Positions 6,303-13,077 of a DNA stretch of 17,771 nt are shown here, piece by piece. The notes under the pieces were generated by a model. The model saw nothing but the letters and a program-made list of their open reading frames with translations, had not been told where the DNA came from and ran no database searches. Positions within the stretch are counted from its first letter, which is position 1; each line of letters starts with the position of its first letter. Origin of the DNA: an uncultured Collinsella sp. (GTDB lineage Bacteria; Actinomycetota; Coriobacteriia; Coriobacteriales; Coriobacteriaceae); the NCBI GenBank assembly GCA_900757205.1, contig CAAENA010000081.1, positions 1-17,771 on the forward strand. The letters are read 5' to 3'. The translations under genes and the position numbers were made by a program.

Positions 6303-7808
6303 GGTGGCGCGCGCAGACGTGGTGTAAGAGCGTCCCGAGGTCCGTCGCTGCAAGTCCCGATGTTACTCCTTCTTGAGACCGCGCCTCTCGACTATCTCGT
6401 CCACTATCTCCCTGGCGCGCCGCCCGAGCGCGCGGCGCCTCCCCTCTGTCGGGGCCGGCCTGTCCGCGGGCTCGGCGAAGCCCTCGGCGGCCGAGGCCTC
6501 GGAGAACACGCGCTGCTGGGACCACTGTCCCTCGGTCTCCATGAGGCTCGCGCACGTCAGGCGCAGCATCGACTCCCTCGAGGGGAAGGACTGCACGACC
6601 CTGTAGCGGCGCTTGATCTCGCGGTTGGCGCGCTCCTGGACGTTGTTGGTGCGGAGCTTGGCCCAGTGCGCCCTGGGGAAGGCCGTGAACGCCAGCGCGG
6701 AGTCCTCGGCCTGCTCGAAGACCTCGCCGGCCCTGGCGGACACCGACGCCACCCAGGGCGCCGCCTCGGCCCACACGCAGCGCGCGAGGTCGGGGTCGTC
6801 CTGGTAGACCGCGGCATGCACGAGGTCCCTGACGGCCGCCTTGGAGTCCTCGGGCCTGCCCGAGCAGGCGCTCTGGAGGTTGCGCTGCAGGTGCGTCACG
6901 CAGCGCTGCCAGGCGCAGCCCTGGAACAGGCGCGAGACGGCGGCCACGAGCCCGGCGTGGCTGTCGGAGACCACGAGGCGAACGCCGGCCAGCCCGCGCT
7001 CGCGCAGCCCGCCGAGGAATGCCGCCCAGGAGTCCTCGCTCTCGGTGTCGACCACGTCGCAGCCCAGGAAGCGCTTGCGCCCGTCGGCGCCCAGCCCGAT
7101 CGCGGTCACGACGCCCTGCGAGACGACCGACGAGCCGACCCTGCAGCTCATGTAGGTGGCGTCGAGCCACAGGTAGCAGCACGGCGTGCCCGACAGGTCG
7201 CGGCGGCGGAACTCCGCCACCTCGGCGTCGAGGTCGGAGCAGAGGCTCGAGACCTCCGAGCTCGACAGCGAGGATATGCCCAGCTTGGACGCCACGCGCT
7301 CGACCTTGCGGGTGGATACGCCGCATACGTACATCTCCTGCACGATGGCGGCCACCGAGGTGTCGACGCGCGACCATCGCGCGAGCATGCCCTCGGGGTA
7401 GTAGGTGCCGTGCCTGAGCTTGGGTATCTCGAGCTCCACGTCGCCCACGGCGGTCTTGAGCGACCTGGGGCGGTAGCCGTTGCGGCTGTTCTCCCTGCCG
7501 TCGCTGCGCTCGTTGCGGCTCGCGCCGCACATCTGCTGGGCCTCGGAGTCCATCAGCGCGTTCATCACGCTGCCCAGCACCCTGCACGCGAACTCGCGCG
7601 CGTCGCCGCACTCCTGCCAAAGCCTCGCCGCCTCGAGGGCCTCGTCGCGGCCGAGGCGCAGTACACTCTCTTCTTGGGGCATCGCCTTTCCTTCCATTCG
7701 TCACCTTCATTACTCCAACGACGAATTCTAGGCGGTGTCCCCTCCCTTTCAAGAAAGGGCGGAGGCGGGGTATGCCCCGCCTCTTACACCACATCTCTGT
7801 GCGCTACC
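6303..7808 (-). mobile_element. IS256-family insertion sequence, complete, about 1.5 kb
   Basis: The ends are imperfect inverted repeats of about 28 bases: GGTGGCGCGCGCAGAC... at the left (from 6303) and GGTAGCGCACAGAGAT... read inward from 7808. They share GTGGTGTAAGAG further in. Both sides are bordered by AGACTTCG (6295-6302 and 7809-7816), an 8-bp target duplication as expected for the IS256 family. The single transposase gene fills it on the minus strand. Two hairpins lie between its start and the right end: CCCTTTC/GAAAGGG (7744-7750/7753-7759) and GAGGCGGGG/CCCCGCCTC (7762-7770/7775-7783). They could limit transcription or translation entering from outside. The perfect duplication and intact gene suggest a recent insertion. 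Confidence 0.92.
6363..7697 (-). CDS. IS256-family (mutator-type) transposase
   Basis: 444 aa. It catalyses cut-out or copy-out transposition of the surrounding IS with an RNase H-fold DDE active site. The catalytic residues are visible in YLWLDATYM (first D), RLVVSDSHAGL (second D) and NNVQERANREIKRR (E). Family features are NGYRPRSLKTAVGDVELEIPKLR near residue 75, YVCGVSTRKVERV, the C-x-H block CAWQRCVTHLQRNL between the second D and E, and the basic RRYRVVQSFPS. The first ATG (7697) has GAAGGTG upstream; a second ATG at 7682, preceded by AAGGAAAGG, is an alternative start. The gene is more GC-rich than the housekeeping genes, consistent with a foreign origin. Confidence 0.95.
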   Translation of the reverse strand: MEGKAMPQEESVLRLGRDEALEAARLWQECGDAREFACRVLGSVMNALMDSEAQQMCGASRNERSDGRENSRNGYRPRSLKTAVGDVELEIPKLRHGTYYPEGMLARWSRVDTSVAAIVQEMYVCGVSTRKVERVASKLGISSLSSSEVSSLCSDLDAEVAEFRRRDLSGTPCCYLWLDATYMSCRVGSSVVSQGVVTAIGLGADGRKRFLGCDVVDTESEDSWAAFLGGLRERGLAGVRLVVSDSHAGLVAAVSRLFQGCAWQRCVTHLQRNLQSACSGRPEDSKAAVRDLVHAAVYQDDPDLARCVWAEAAPWVASVSARAGEVFEQAEDSALAFTAFPRAHWAKLRTNNVQERANREIKRRYRVVQSFPSRESMLRLTCASLMETEGQWSQQRVFSEASAAEGFAEPADRPAPTEGRRRALGRRAREIVDEIVERRGLKKE

Positions 7809-7861
7809 AGACTTCGGGTTCAAAGAGGCGATTTTGACCCAAATACGCTGTTACTAAACTG
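7809..7861. other. Interior of the interrupted inverted-repeat element, right half
   Basis: It begins with the right copy of the IS target duplication, AGACTTCG (7809-7816), followed by AT-rich non-coding sequence. CTGTTAC (7848-7854) pairs with GTAACAG (7862-7868), a 7-bp hairpin that reaches into the terminal repeat. Confidence 0.5.
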
Positions 7862-7895
7862 GTAACAGTACTCATATTTGGCCTTTTTTGACCAC
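7862..7895 (-). repeat. Right 34-bp inverted repeat of an interrupted small element
   Basis: Partner of 6163-6196; the four mismatches lie at the GTG/AGG-type positions after the A run and near the inner end. It ends 76 bases before the SPFH start codon, just upstream of that gene's probable promoter. I see no convincing target duplication outside the two arms. Confidence 0.82.
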
Positions 7896-7911
7896 GGGTC
7901 CTCTTGTTGGT

Positions 7912-7940
7912 GTCACACAGCTGCTTCGTGCGGGTATCCT
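7912..7940 (+). promoter_or_regulatory. Possible promoter of the SPFH gene
   Basis: GTCACA (7912-7917) and TATCCT (7935-7940) are 17 bases apart, each a moderate match to the housekeeping consensus. It lies immediately downstream of the inverted-repeat element, whose insertion may have replaced or altered the upstream control region. Confidence 0.35.
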
Positions 7941-7971
7941 AATGCCATGTGTGCCTATCAGAGGAGAGACC

Positions 7972-8910
7972 ATGCTGTTTTCCGGTATCATCGCCGCCCT
8001 TACCAGCCTTTTGATTCCCATCATCATCCTGTTGCTCCTGCTCCCCAACGCCTGTTATGTCGTTGAGCAGCAGCACGCTGTGATCATCGAGCGCTTGGGT
8101 AAGTTCAATCGTATCGTCAACGCGGGCTTCCACGTGAAGGTGCCCGTGATTGACCGCAAGGCCGCCACGGTGAGTCTGCGCACCATGAAAAATGGTTTTG
8201 GCATCGACGTTAAGACCCAGGACAACGTGACCATCGGCCTTGAGGTCTCCGCTCAGTACCACGTGAGCTATGACATGGGCGCCGGCCCGGCAGATTCGGG
8301 CATCTACAAGAGCTACTACATGCTGCAGGAGCCCGTCGACCAGATGCGCGACTTCATCACCGATGCCCTGCGCTCCTCCATCCCCGTCTACACACTCGAT
8401 GAGGTCTTTGCCAAGAAGGATGACATCGCCAAGGATGTCAACGCTACCGTTTCCGAGCAGATGGCTGCCTACGGCTTCACCCTCGTGTCGACGCTCATCA
8501 CCAAAATCGCACTGCCGACCGAGGTTGAGAACTCCATGAACGACATCAACGCCGCCCAGCGCAAGCGCGCTGCCGCGCAGGAGCTCGCCGAGGCCGACCG
8601 CATCAAGCGCGTCACCGAGGCGACCGCCGAGGCCGAGGCGATGGAAAAGGCAGGCGAGGGCATCGCCAACCAGCGCAAAGCCATCGCGCTGGGCATCAAG
8701 GATTCGCTCGAGATTATCCAGGAGACAGGCGTTGGCAACGATGAGGCCAACCAGCTGTTCATGTTTACGCAGTGGACCGAGATGATGACGGAGTTCGCAC
8801 GTACGGGCAAAACCTCGACGGTCGTGTTGCCGAGCGACTTCTCGCAGTCGGCCTCTATGTTCGAGCAGATGCTGGCTGCCGGCAAAGTTCAAAACGATTC
8901 GAAGGAGTAG
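7972..8910 (+). CDS. SPFH/band-7 membrane protein
   Basis: 312 aa from the ATG at 7972, which follows the strong RBS GAGGAGAG; upstream in-frame ATGs lie within the promoter region. Residues about 5-27 are a single hydrophobic membrane anchor (IIAALTSLLIPIIILLLLLP), followed by the SPFH domain: YVVEQQHAVIIERLGKFNRIVNAGFHVKVPVIDRKA, and SLRTMKN. A long charged helix rich in Ala and Glu (about 195-235, QRKRAAAQELAEADRIKRVTEATAEAEAMEKA) fits the coiled coil used for oligomer assembly. Relatives (stomatin, QmcA, HflK/C types) build ring or cage assemblies at membranes and influence membrane proteases. The exact partner cannot be read here. rlmH starts 6 bases after its stop. Confidence 0.9.
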   Translation: MLFSGIIAALTSLLIPIIILLLLLPNACYVVEQQHAVIIERLGKFNRIVNAGFHVKVPVIDRKAATVSLRTMKNGFGIDVKTQDNVTIGLEVSAQYHVSYDMGAGPADSGIYKSYYMLQEPVDQMRDFITDALRSSIPVYTLDEVFAKKDDIAKDVNATVSEQMAAYGFTLVSTLITKIALPTEVENSMNDINAAQRKRAAAQELAEADRIKRVTEATAEAEAMEKAGEGIANQRKAIALGIKDSLEIIQETGVGNDEANQLFMFTQWTEMMTEFARTGKTSTVVLPSDFSQSASMFEQMLAAGKVQNDSKE

Positions 8911-8916
8911 GCGCAC

Positions 8917-9387
8917 GTGAAATACACCGTCGTTTGCGTCGGTAAGCTCAAGGAGCGCTTTTGGAAGGACGCATGCGCTGAGTACACCAAGCGCCTAGGT
9001 GCCTATGCCAAGGTGGATATCCGCGAGGTGGCCGATATCGATCCGGCTAAGGCGGGCAGTGTGGATGCTGCGCGCGACAAGGAGGGGGCTGCGATTCTTG
9101 CAGCCCTGCCGCCTCGAGCACATGTGATCTTGCTGGCCATTGAGGGCAAAGAGCGCTCGAGCGAGGAACTTTCGGCGCGGCTCGATGATCTTATGCTACG
9201 TGGTAACAGCGACATCGCCTTTGTGATTGGCGGATCGGACGGCGTGAGCGACGATGTGCGCGCACGCGCCGACGAGATGCTCAGTTTTGGACGCATTACC
9301 CTGCCGCATAACCTGGCGCGTGTGGTGCTGCTAGAGCAGATTTACCGTGCCTGCAAGATCAGCCGTGGCGAGCCGTATCACAAATAG
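8917..9387 (+). CDS. rlmH: 23S rRNA (pseudouridine(1915)-N3)-methyltransferase RlmH
   Basis: 156 aa, matching the family's usual length of about 155-160. This SPOUT-class enzyme methylates pseudouridine 1915 of helix 69 on assembled ribosomes. Visible motifs are the N-terminal VVCVGKLKERFWKDACAEYTKRL, the knot region FVIGGSDGVSDDV, LPHNLARVVLLEQIYRACKI and the C-terminal GEPYHK. It uses a GTG start; GAAGGAG at 8901-8907 overlaps the end of the SPFH gene, so the two are co-translated. Alternative starts would remove the first beta strand. Confidence 0.96.
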   Translation: MKYTVVCVGKLKERFWKDACAEYTKRLGAYAKVDIREVADIDPAKAGSVDAARDKEGAAILAALPPRAHVILLAIEGKERSSEELSARLDDLMLRGNSDIAFVIGGSDGVSDDVRARADEMLSFGRITLPHNLARVVLLEQIYRACKISRGEPYHK

Positions 9388-9460
9388 GTCGGCAATACGA
9401 AACAATGGCGTGGGACAATACCTTTCGTTTTGAGGAATGTGTCTGAAAGGACTATGTGAT

Positions 9461-10231
9461 ATGAAGATTGGATTTGTCGGTTTTGGCAATATGGCGAGCG
9501 CTATGGCTGATGGCTGGATCGCTGCCGGTGTAGCTGCGAGCGACATGTGCGCCTGTGCGGGTCGCTACGACGCACTGGTTGAGCGCTGTGAGGCGCGCGG
9601 GATGGCCGCTTGCCACGATGCCGCCGAGGTTGTCGCCGCATCCGATATCGTGGTCGCTGCGGTCAAGCCGTACATGATTGAGAAGGTATTCGCCCCGCTC
9701 AAGGATGCTCTTGCCAAAAAGGTCGTTCTGTCGGTTGCCTGGACCTGGGACAGTGCCAAGTGGGAGCAGGCCCTGCCGGGCGTCGCGCATATCTCGACGG
9801 TGCCTAATACACCGGTTTCGGTGGGCGAGGGCGTCATCGCTTGCGAGAAGGCTTCCACGCTTAGTGATGAACAGAGCGCTGTGGTGCTCGATCTACTTGG
9901 CAAACTTGGCACGGTGGTCGAGCTCGATACGAGCCTGCTGTTTGTGGGCGGCACCGTGGGCGGTTGCGCTCCGGCATTCGTCGCCATGGCGATCGAGGCC
10001 CTGGGCGATGCGGCGGTCAAGCACGGTATCCCGCGTGCCGATGCCTATCGCATTGTGAGCCAGATGGTGCTGGGTACGGCAAAGCTGCAGCTTGCAACCG
10101 GTCAGCATCCCGCAGCGATGAAGGATGCCGTGTGCTCGCCCGGCGGTGCTACCATCAAGGGCGTCGTCGCGCTCGAGGACGCCGGCATGCGCAGTGCCCT
10201 AGTCAAGGCCATCGACGCCACCCTCCAGTAA
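9461..10231 (+). CDS. proC: Pyrroline-5-carboxylate reductase
   Basis: 256 aa from the ATG at 9461, placed so that the Rossmann motif MKIGFVGFGNMASAM is at the very N-terminus; AAGGA at 9446-9450 is the likely RBS. The enzyme reduces pyrroline-5-carboxylate to proline with NAD(P)H, the last step of proline synthesis. Other family signs are VVAAVKPYMIEKV, the PNTPVSVGEG block, GGCAPAFVAMAIEAL and the C-terminal signature CSPGGATIKGVVALEDAGMRSAL. It is separated from rlmH by 73 bases and followed by a large nested palindrome that should end its transcript. Confidence 0.95.
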   Translation: MKIGFVGFGNMASAMADGWIAAGVAASDMCACAGRYDALVERCEARGMAACHDAAEVVAASDIVVAAVKPYMIEKVFAPLKDALAKKVVLSVAWTWDSAKWEQALPGVAHISTVPNTPVSVGEGVIACEKASTLSDEQSAVVLDLLGKLGTVVELDTSLLFVGGTVGGCAPAFVAMAIEALGDAAVKHGIPRADAYRIVSQMVLGTAKLQLATGQHPAAMKDAVCSPGGATIKGVVALEDAGMRSALVKAIDATLQ

Positions 10232-10244
10232 AACCTTCCATTTG

Positions 10245-10377
10245 GGGACAGGTTTATTTTGGCAGGTTTTTCCTGAGGTTTTATCTCTATAGCAAAAAGC
10301 GCCTCGCAACTGGCTCAATTCCAGTTGCGGGGCGCTTGTGTTTGCCCAGATAAAACCGACCAAAATAAACCTGTCCC
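10245..10377. repeat. Nested palindromic repeat between convergent genes
   Basis: Three pairs of arms lie inside one another. The outer arms GGGACAGGTTTATTTTGG (10245-10262) and CCAAAATAAACCTGTCCC (10360-10377) are a perfect 18 bp. The middle arms are GGTTTTATCT (10277-10286) and AGATAAAACC (10348-10357), a perfect 10 bp. The inner arms (10298-10313/10321-10336) form a 16-bp stem with one T-G pair. The layout resembles a REP/MITE-type element carried around a terminator hairpin. It sits between proC and the convergent 57-aa gene. Confidence 0.88.
10298..10345. terminator. Probable terminator of proC (inner hairpin of the palindrome)
   Basis: AGCGCCTCGCAACTGG pairs with CCAGTTGCGGGGCGCT over a 7-base loop and is followed by TGTGTTT. 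On the minus strand the stem is followed by TTTTTGC, so the same hairpin may also end the transcript of the convergent small gene. Confidence 0.65.
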
Positions 10378-10388
10378 TTTTTGGCGGG

Positions 10389-10562
10389 TTAGTCCCAGAA
10401 GCTGTCTTCTTCGTCCTCGGACTTGGGGCCGCGGTCGACATACATCTTATGGGTGCGCTTCTCCATCACAAAGGCAAGAATCGCAAACAGCAGGATGCCG
10501 CCGGCGAAAAGGATGGCAAAACCGGTGCGGGTGCCAAACAAAAAGGAAAAAACTGCGTCCAT
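10389..10562 (-). CDS. Small single-pass membrane protein, function unknown
   Basis: 57 aa, starting MDAVFSFLFGTRTG and ending DEEDSFWD. Residues about 14-33 (GFAILFAGGILLFAILAFVM) form one membrane segment. A short basic stretch (EKRTHKM) and a strongly acidic tail (GPKSEDEEDSFWD) follow, so the tail is probably cytoplasmic by the positive-inside rule. AGAAGG ends 7 bases before the ATG, a good ribosome binding site. The gene is convergent with proC and divergent from serS. Reading frame, RBS and membrane profile together support a real gene. I do not recognise a family; a regulator or accessory subunit of a membrane complex is only a guess. Confidence 0.75.
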   Translation of the reverse strand: MDAVFSFLFGTRTGFAILFAGGILLFAILAFVMEKRTHKMYVDRGPKSEDEEDSFWD

Positions 10563-10586
10563 TGGGTGCCTTCTTGCGTAGTTGAG

Positions 10587-10617
10587 TTGGGTCGTAAACG
10601 CTCATAAGTATATACTT
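10587..10617 (+). promoter_or_regulatory. Promoter of serS with an overlapping palindrome
   Basis: TTGGGT (10587-10592) and TATACT (10611-10616) are separated by 18 bases. The -10 lies within a perfect 12-bp palindrome, AAGTATATACTT (10606-10617), so the minus strand also shows TATACT and could serve the divergent 57-aa gene. Confidence 0.5.
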
Positions 10618-10673
10618 GCCCATACATGTACAAGGTTGCAACCTAAATGGAATGTATATCGCCGGAGGATCTA

Positions 10674-11957
10674 ATGCTTGATATCAAGTTTGTTCGCGAG
10701 AACCCCGATGCCATCGATGTAGCCATGGCTAACCGCCAGACGTCTTGGGATCGCGAGAAGTTCTTTGAGCTCGACGACGAGCGTCGTGCCGTCATCACCG
10801 AGGTCGAGGAGCTCCAGGCCACGCGTAACGCCGAGTCCAAGAAGATTGGCGCCCTGATGAAGGAGGGCAAGAAGGACGAGGCCGAGGCCGCCAAGGAGGC
10901 CGTGCGCGCCGTCAACGAGAAGATTGACGGTCTGGCCGAGCGCCGTACCGCTCTTGAGCAGGAGCAGTACGACTTCATGTCTCACTTGCCCAACATTCCG
11001 TGCGAGGCCACCCCGTACGGTAAGGACGAGGACGAGAACATCGAGCGTCGCCGCTGGGGCACCCCGCGCGAGTTCGACTTCGACTTTAAGCCGCACTGGG
11101 ATCTGGGCACCGATCTGGACATCCTCGACTTCGAGCGTGGCAACAAGCTCTCCGGCAGCCGCTTCACCGTTCTCGGTGGCGCCGGCGCCCGCCTGGAGCG
11201 CGCCCTTATCAACTTCTTCCTGGACACGCACACGAGCCGTGGCTTCAAGGAGTGGTGGCCGCCCATCGTCGTCAAGCGTCAGACCATGTTCGGTACGGGC
11301 CAGCTGCCCAAGTTCGAGGACGACGCCTATCACGTCTCGGGCGACAACTTCCTGATCCCTACCGCCGAGGTCGTACTGACTAACCTGCATGCCGGTGAGG
11401 TTCTGGACGCCGACACTCTGCCTCGCCGCTACACTGCCTTCACCCCCTGCTTCCGCGAGGAGGCCGGTTCCGCTGGTCGTGACACCCGCGGCATCATTCG
11501 CCAGCACGAGTTCGACAAGGTCGAGATGGTTAAGTTTGCCAAGCCGGAGGAGTCCGACGAGGAGCTCGAGAGCATGACCGCCGAGGCCGAGTACCTGCTG
11601 CAGCAGCTGGGCCTGCCGTATCGCGTGATTAGCCTGTGCACCGGCGACCTGGGCTTCTCTGCCCGTCAGACCTACGACGTCGAGGTCTGGCTGCCGAGCT
11701 ACAACGCCTACAAGGAGATCAGCTCCTGCTCCAACTGCGGTGACTTCCAGGCTCGCCGCGCCAACATCAAGTATCGCGACCCCGAGAACTTCAAGGGTTC
11801 GCGCTACCTGCACACCCTTAACGGTTCCGGCCTGCCGGCTGGTCGTACCATGGCTGCCATTCTGGAGAACTACCAGAACGCCGACGGCACCATCACGATC
11901 CCCGAGGTCCTGCGTCCCTACATGGGCGGCCTCGAGAAGATTGAGCCGGTCGCGTAA
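10674..11957 (+). CDS. serS: Seryl-tRNA synthetase
   Basis: 427 aa from the ATG at 10674, preceded by CGGAGG (10663-10668); the frame is open 27 bases upstream, but MLDIKFVRENP is the normal SerRS start. It charges tRNA-Ser. The N-terminal long antiparallel coiled coil (about residues 25-105, rich in Glu, Lys and Ala) grips the long variable arm of tRNA-Ser. The class II core shows motif 2 in CFREEAGSAGRDTRGIIRQHEFDKVEM and motif 3 in LNGSGLPAGRTMAAILENYQ, ending with IPEVLRPYMGG. One of its substrates, tRNA-Ser(GCT), is encoded at the right end of this window. Confidence 0.97.
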   Translation: MLDIKFVRENPDAIDVAMANRQTSWDREKFFELDDERRAVITEVEELQATRNAESKKIGALMKEGKKDEAEAAKEAVRAVNEKIDGLAERRTALEQEQYDFMSHLPNIPCEATPYGKDEDENIERRRWGTPREFDFDFKPHWDLGTDLDILDFERGNKLSGSRFTVLGGAGARLERALINFFLDTHTSRGFKEWWPPIVVKRQTMFGTGQLPKFEDDAYHVSGDNFLIPTAEVVLTNLHAGEVLDADTLPRRYTAFTPCFREEAGSAGRDTRGIIRQHEFDKVEMVKFAKPEESDEELESMTAEAEYLLQQLGLPYRVISLCTGDLGFSARQTYDVEVWLPSYNAYKEISSCSNCGDFQARRANIKYRDPENFKGSRYLHTLNGSGLPAGRTMAAILENYQNADGTITIPEVLRPYMGGLEKIEPVA

Positions 11958-11980
11958 CTTGGCTGCATAGGCGATATGCA

Positions 11981-12009
11981 AGGGCGCTCCTTCGGGGGCG
12001 CCCTATTTC
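11981..12009 (+). terminator. Terminator of serS
   Basis: AGGGCGCTCC (11981-11990) pairs with GGGGCGCCCT (11995-12004) over a TTCG tetraloop, closed by C-G, a very stable arrangement. The following T tract is short (ATTTCG). Confidence 0.75.
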
Positions 12010-12070
12010 GTGCGCAGGTCCATACCATGCCGTGCGGACAGCTCAATAGAAAACACACGAACAACTGTTC

Positions 12071-12098
12071 TGTATACAGCCATCTACCTGCTATGCTT
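12071..12098 (+). promoter_or_regulatory. Possible control region of the 125-aa gene
   Basis: CTGTATACAG (12071-12080) is a perfect 10-bp palindrome. TATGCT (12093-12098) could be a -10, but the -35 at the expected distance is poor and overlaps the palindrome. A repressor or activator site is possible. Confidence 0.3.
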
Positions 12099-12130
12099 TT
12101 GCTAAATAAGAGCGAGAGAAAGGGGACGCG

Positions 12131-12508
12131 ATGGAGCTGTTTGATGATCGGGTGGTTTTGTTTGAGAGCGACGAGGGCGGGGAGTACCTGCTTGTAACGT
12201 GTGAGCCGTCTGGCATGGGTGGCCTGGTAGTTCGACAGACGAGCGAGGGGCCGTTGACGCAATGGTGCTTTGAGGAGTCGCCGCATGTGGTCGAGACCTT
12301 TGTGGCGCACGAGGGGCTTGTGGCCCTGGAGCATTTCTATGGGGTTCGGACATCTAACCAGGTTGCTCGCATGTTGAGTATCTCGTTTGCCGATTATGAT
12401 TGTGCCCAGCGGGTGAGATCGCTCCTGAGGGAACTTGATGCTAAGTTTGACGTGATCGAAAAGCCAATCGATCGTACGGGGAACGACGGTATATGCGGAG
12501 CAGCATGA
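12131..12508 (+). CDS. Hypothetical protein, 125 aa
   Basis: I do not recognise this protein. The start at 12131 follows AAAGGGGAC, a good ribosome binding site. It is acidic and apparently soluble, with no signal peptide or membrane segment. The first half is beta-rich (RVVLFESDEGGEYLLVTCE, GGLVVRQTSEGPLTQWCFEES), and the C-terminal half looks helical (FADYDCAQRVRSLLRELDAKFDVIEK). It stands alone between the serS terminator and the tRNA-Arg promoter. A small regulatory or stress protein would fit, but nothing in the sequence shows it. Confidence 0.7.
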   Translation: MELFDDRVVLFESDEGGEYLLVTCEPSGMGGLVVRQTSEGPLTQWCFEESPHVVETFVAHEGLVALEHFYGVRTSNQVARMLSISFADYDCAQRVRSLLRELDAKFDVIEKPIDRTGNDGICGAA

Positions 12509-12544
12509 CAAAACTGCGTTCCACAAAAAAGTTTGAGATTGTGC

Positions 12545-12573
12545 TTGACTCCAATAAGCTAAAGTGGTTTTAT
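12545..12573 (+). promoter_or_regulatory. Promoter of tRNA-Arg copy 1
   Basis: TTGACT (12545-12550) is a good -35. TTTTAT at 12568-12573 is the -10 at 17-base spacing, a weaker match than in the other two copies. Confidence 0.55.
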
Positions 12574-12585
12574 ATGTCTTGCGCT

Positions 12586-12662
12586 GCGGCGTTACCTCAG
12601 CTGGATAGAGGGTCTGACTACGAATCAGAACGTCATAGGTTCGAATCCTATACGCCGCACCA
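12586..12662 (+). tRNA. tRNA-Arg (ACG), copy 1
   Basis: 77 nt with encoded CCA. The acceptor arms are GCGGCGT/ACGCCGC. The anticodon stem TCTGA/TCAGA encloses CTACGAA with anticodon ACG at 12620-12622 (A34 expected to become inosine, reading CGU/CGC/CGA). The T-arm is ATAGG-TTCGAAT-CCTAT. It is identical over its full length to copies 2 and 3. Confidence 0.96.
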
Positions 12663-12673
12663 ATTGAAATTGA

Positions 12674-12702
12674 AAGCCTCCGGCAACGGGGGCTTTTCTT
12701 TT
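12674..12702 (+). terminator. Terminator of tRNA-Arg copy 1
   Basis: AAGCCTCCG (12674-12682) pairs with CGGGGGCTT (12687-12695) over GCAA, with one T-G pair, and is followed by a TTTTCTTTT tract. Confidence 0.9.
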
Positions 12703-12717
12703 ATGGCAACACCGCAT

Positions 12718-12747
12718 GGATTCGAACCTCGGTCGAGGCGCGAGCGT
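12718..12747 (+). repeat. tRNA-tail hairpin element, truncated Arg1 copy
   Basis: Only the left end survives: GGATTCGAACC (reverse complement of the tRNA T-arm) and the following CTCGGTCGAGGCGCGAGCG, as in the full copies. After 12747 the sequence changes to AT-rich DNA leading to the next promoter; the hairpins and the second tRNA 3' end are absent. It looks like a deleted copy. Confidence 0.75.
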
Positions 12748-12785
12748 CTTAATCATCACTTCGTAAAATTTTTCCAAATTGTCGC

Positions 12786-12814
12786 TTGACCCATCGAGAG
12801 GTCACGTGCATAAT
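12786..12814 (+). promoter_or_regulatory. Promoter of tRNA-Arg copy 2
   Basis: TTGACC (12786-12791) and CATAAT (12809-12814) have 17-base spacing. The -10 region GTGCATAATAATC is shared with copy 3. Confidence 0.8.
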
Positions 12815-12826
12815 AATCCGTGCGTT

Positions 12827-12903
12827 GCGGCGTTACCTCAGCTGGATAGAGGGTCTGACTACGAATCAGAACGTCATAGGTTCGAATCCTATACGCCGCA
12901 CCA
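12827..12903 (+). tRNA. tRNA-Arg (ACG), copy 2
   Basis: 77 nt, identical to copy 1, with anticodon ACG at 12861-12863 and encoded CCA at 12901-12903. It is transcribed from its own promoter and followed by its own terminator. Confidence 0.96.
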
Positions 12904-12904
12904 A
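12884..12904 (+). repeat. Direct repeat, first copy: tRNA-Arg2 3' end
   Basis: These 21 bases (GAATCC through CCAA) recur exactly at 13073-13093, offset 189. The homology continues imperfectly through the terminator, where the second copy has diverged. Confidence 0.9.
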
Positions 12905-12913
12905 TTGAGTTAT

Positions 12914-12942
12914 AAGCCTCCGGAAGCGGGGGCTTTTCCTTT
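12914..12942 (+). terminator. Terminator of tRNA-Arg copy 2
   Basis: AAGCCTCCG (12914-12922) pairs with CGGGGGCTT (12927-12935) over GAAG and is followed by TTCCTTT. Confidence 0.87.
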
Positions 12943-12958
12943 ACGGGGGCATTGCGGA

Positions 12959-13077
12959 GATTCGAACCTCGGTCGAGGCGCGAGCGTTAAGAAAACGCGG
13001 AGCGTTTTTAGCGAGCGGGCGAGTCCGCCGGCAGGCGGGCGAAGCCGGGGCGGATCCGCGCAGCGATGCGCGGAATC
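12959..13077 (+). repeat. tRNA-tail hairpin element, Arg2 copy
   Basis: 119 bp, homologous to the Leu and Arg3 copies. It starts GATTCGAACC (reverse complement of the tRNA-Arg T-arm) and ends GAATC (13073-13077), which can pair with its start. Inside are AAAACGC-GGA-GCGTTTT (12992-13008), flanked by CGCGAGC/GCGAGCG (12979-12985/13011-13017) with the same tandem G-A mismatch as the Leu copy, a CCGGC/GCCGG hairpin, and the GCGGATCCGC stem from 13050. It is very GC-rich compared with the surrounding spacer. Confidence 0.87.

Noticed and set aside
6360..7865. A long plus-strand frame across the insertion sequence
   Set aside because: It is the complement of the transposase gene, and it runs over both the IS end and the flanking DNA.
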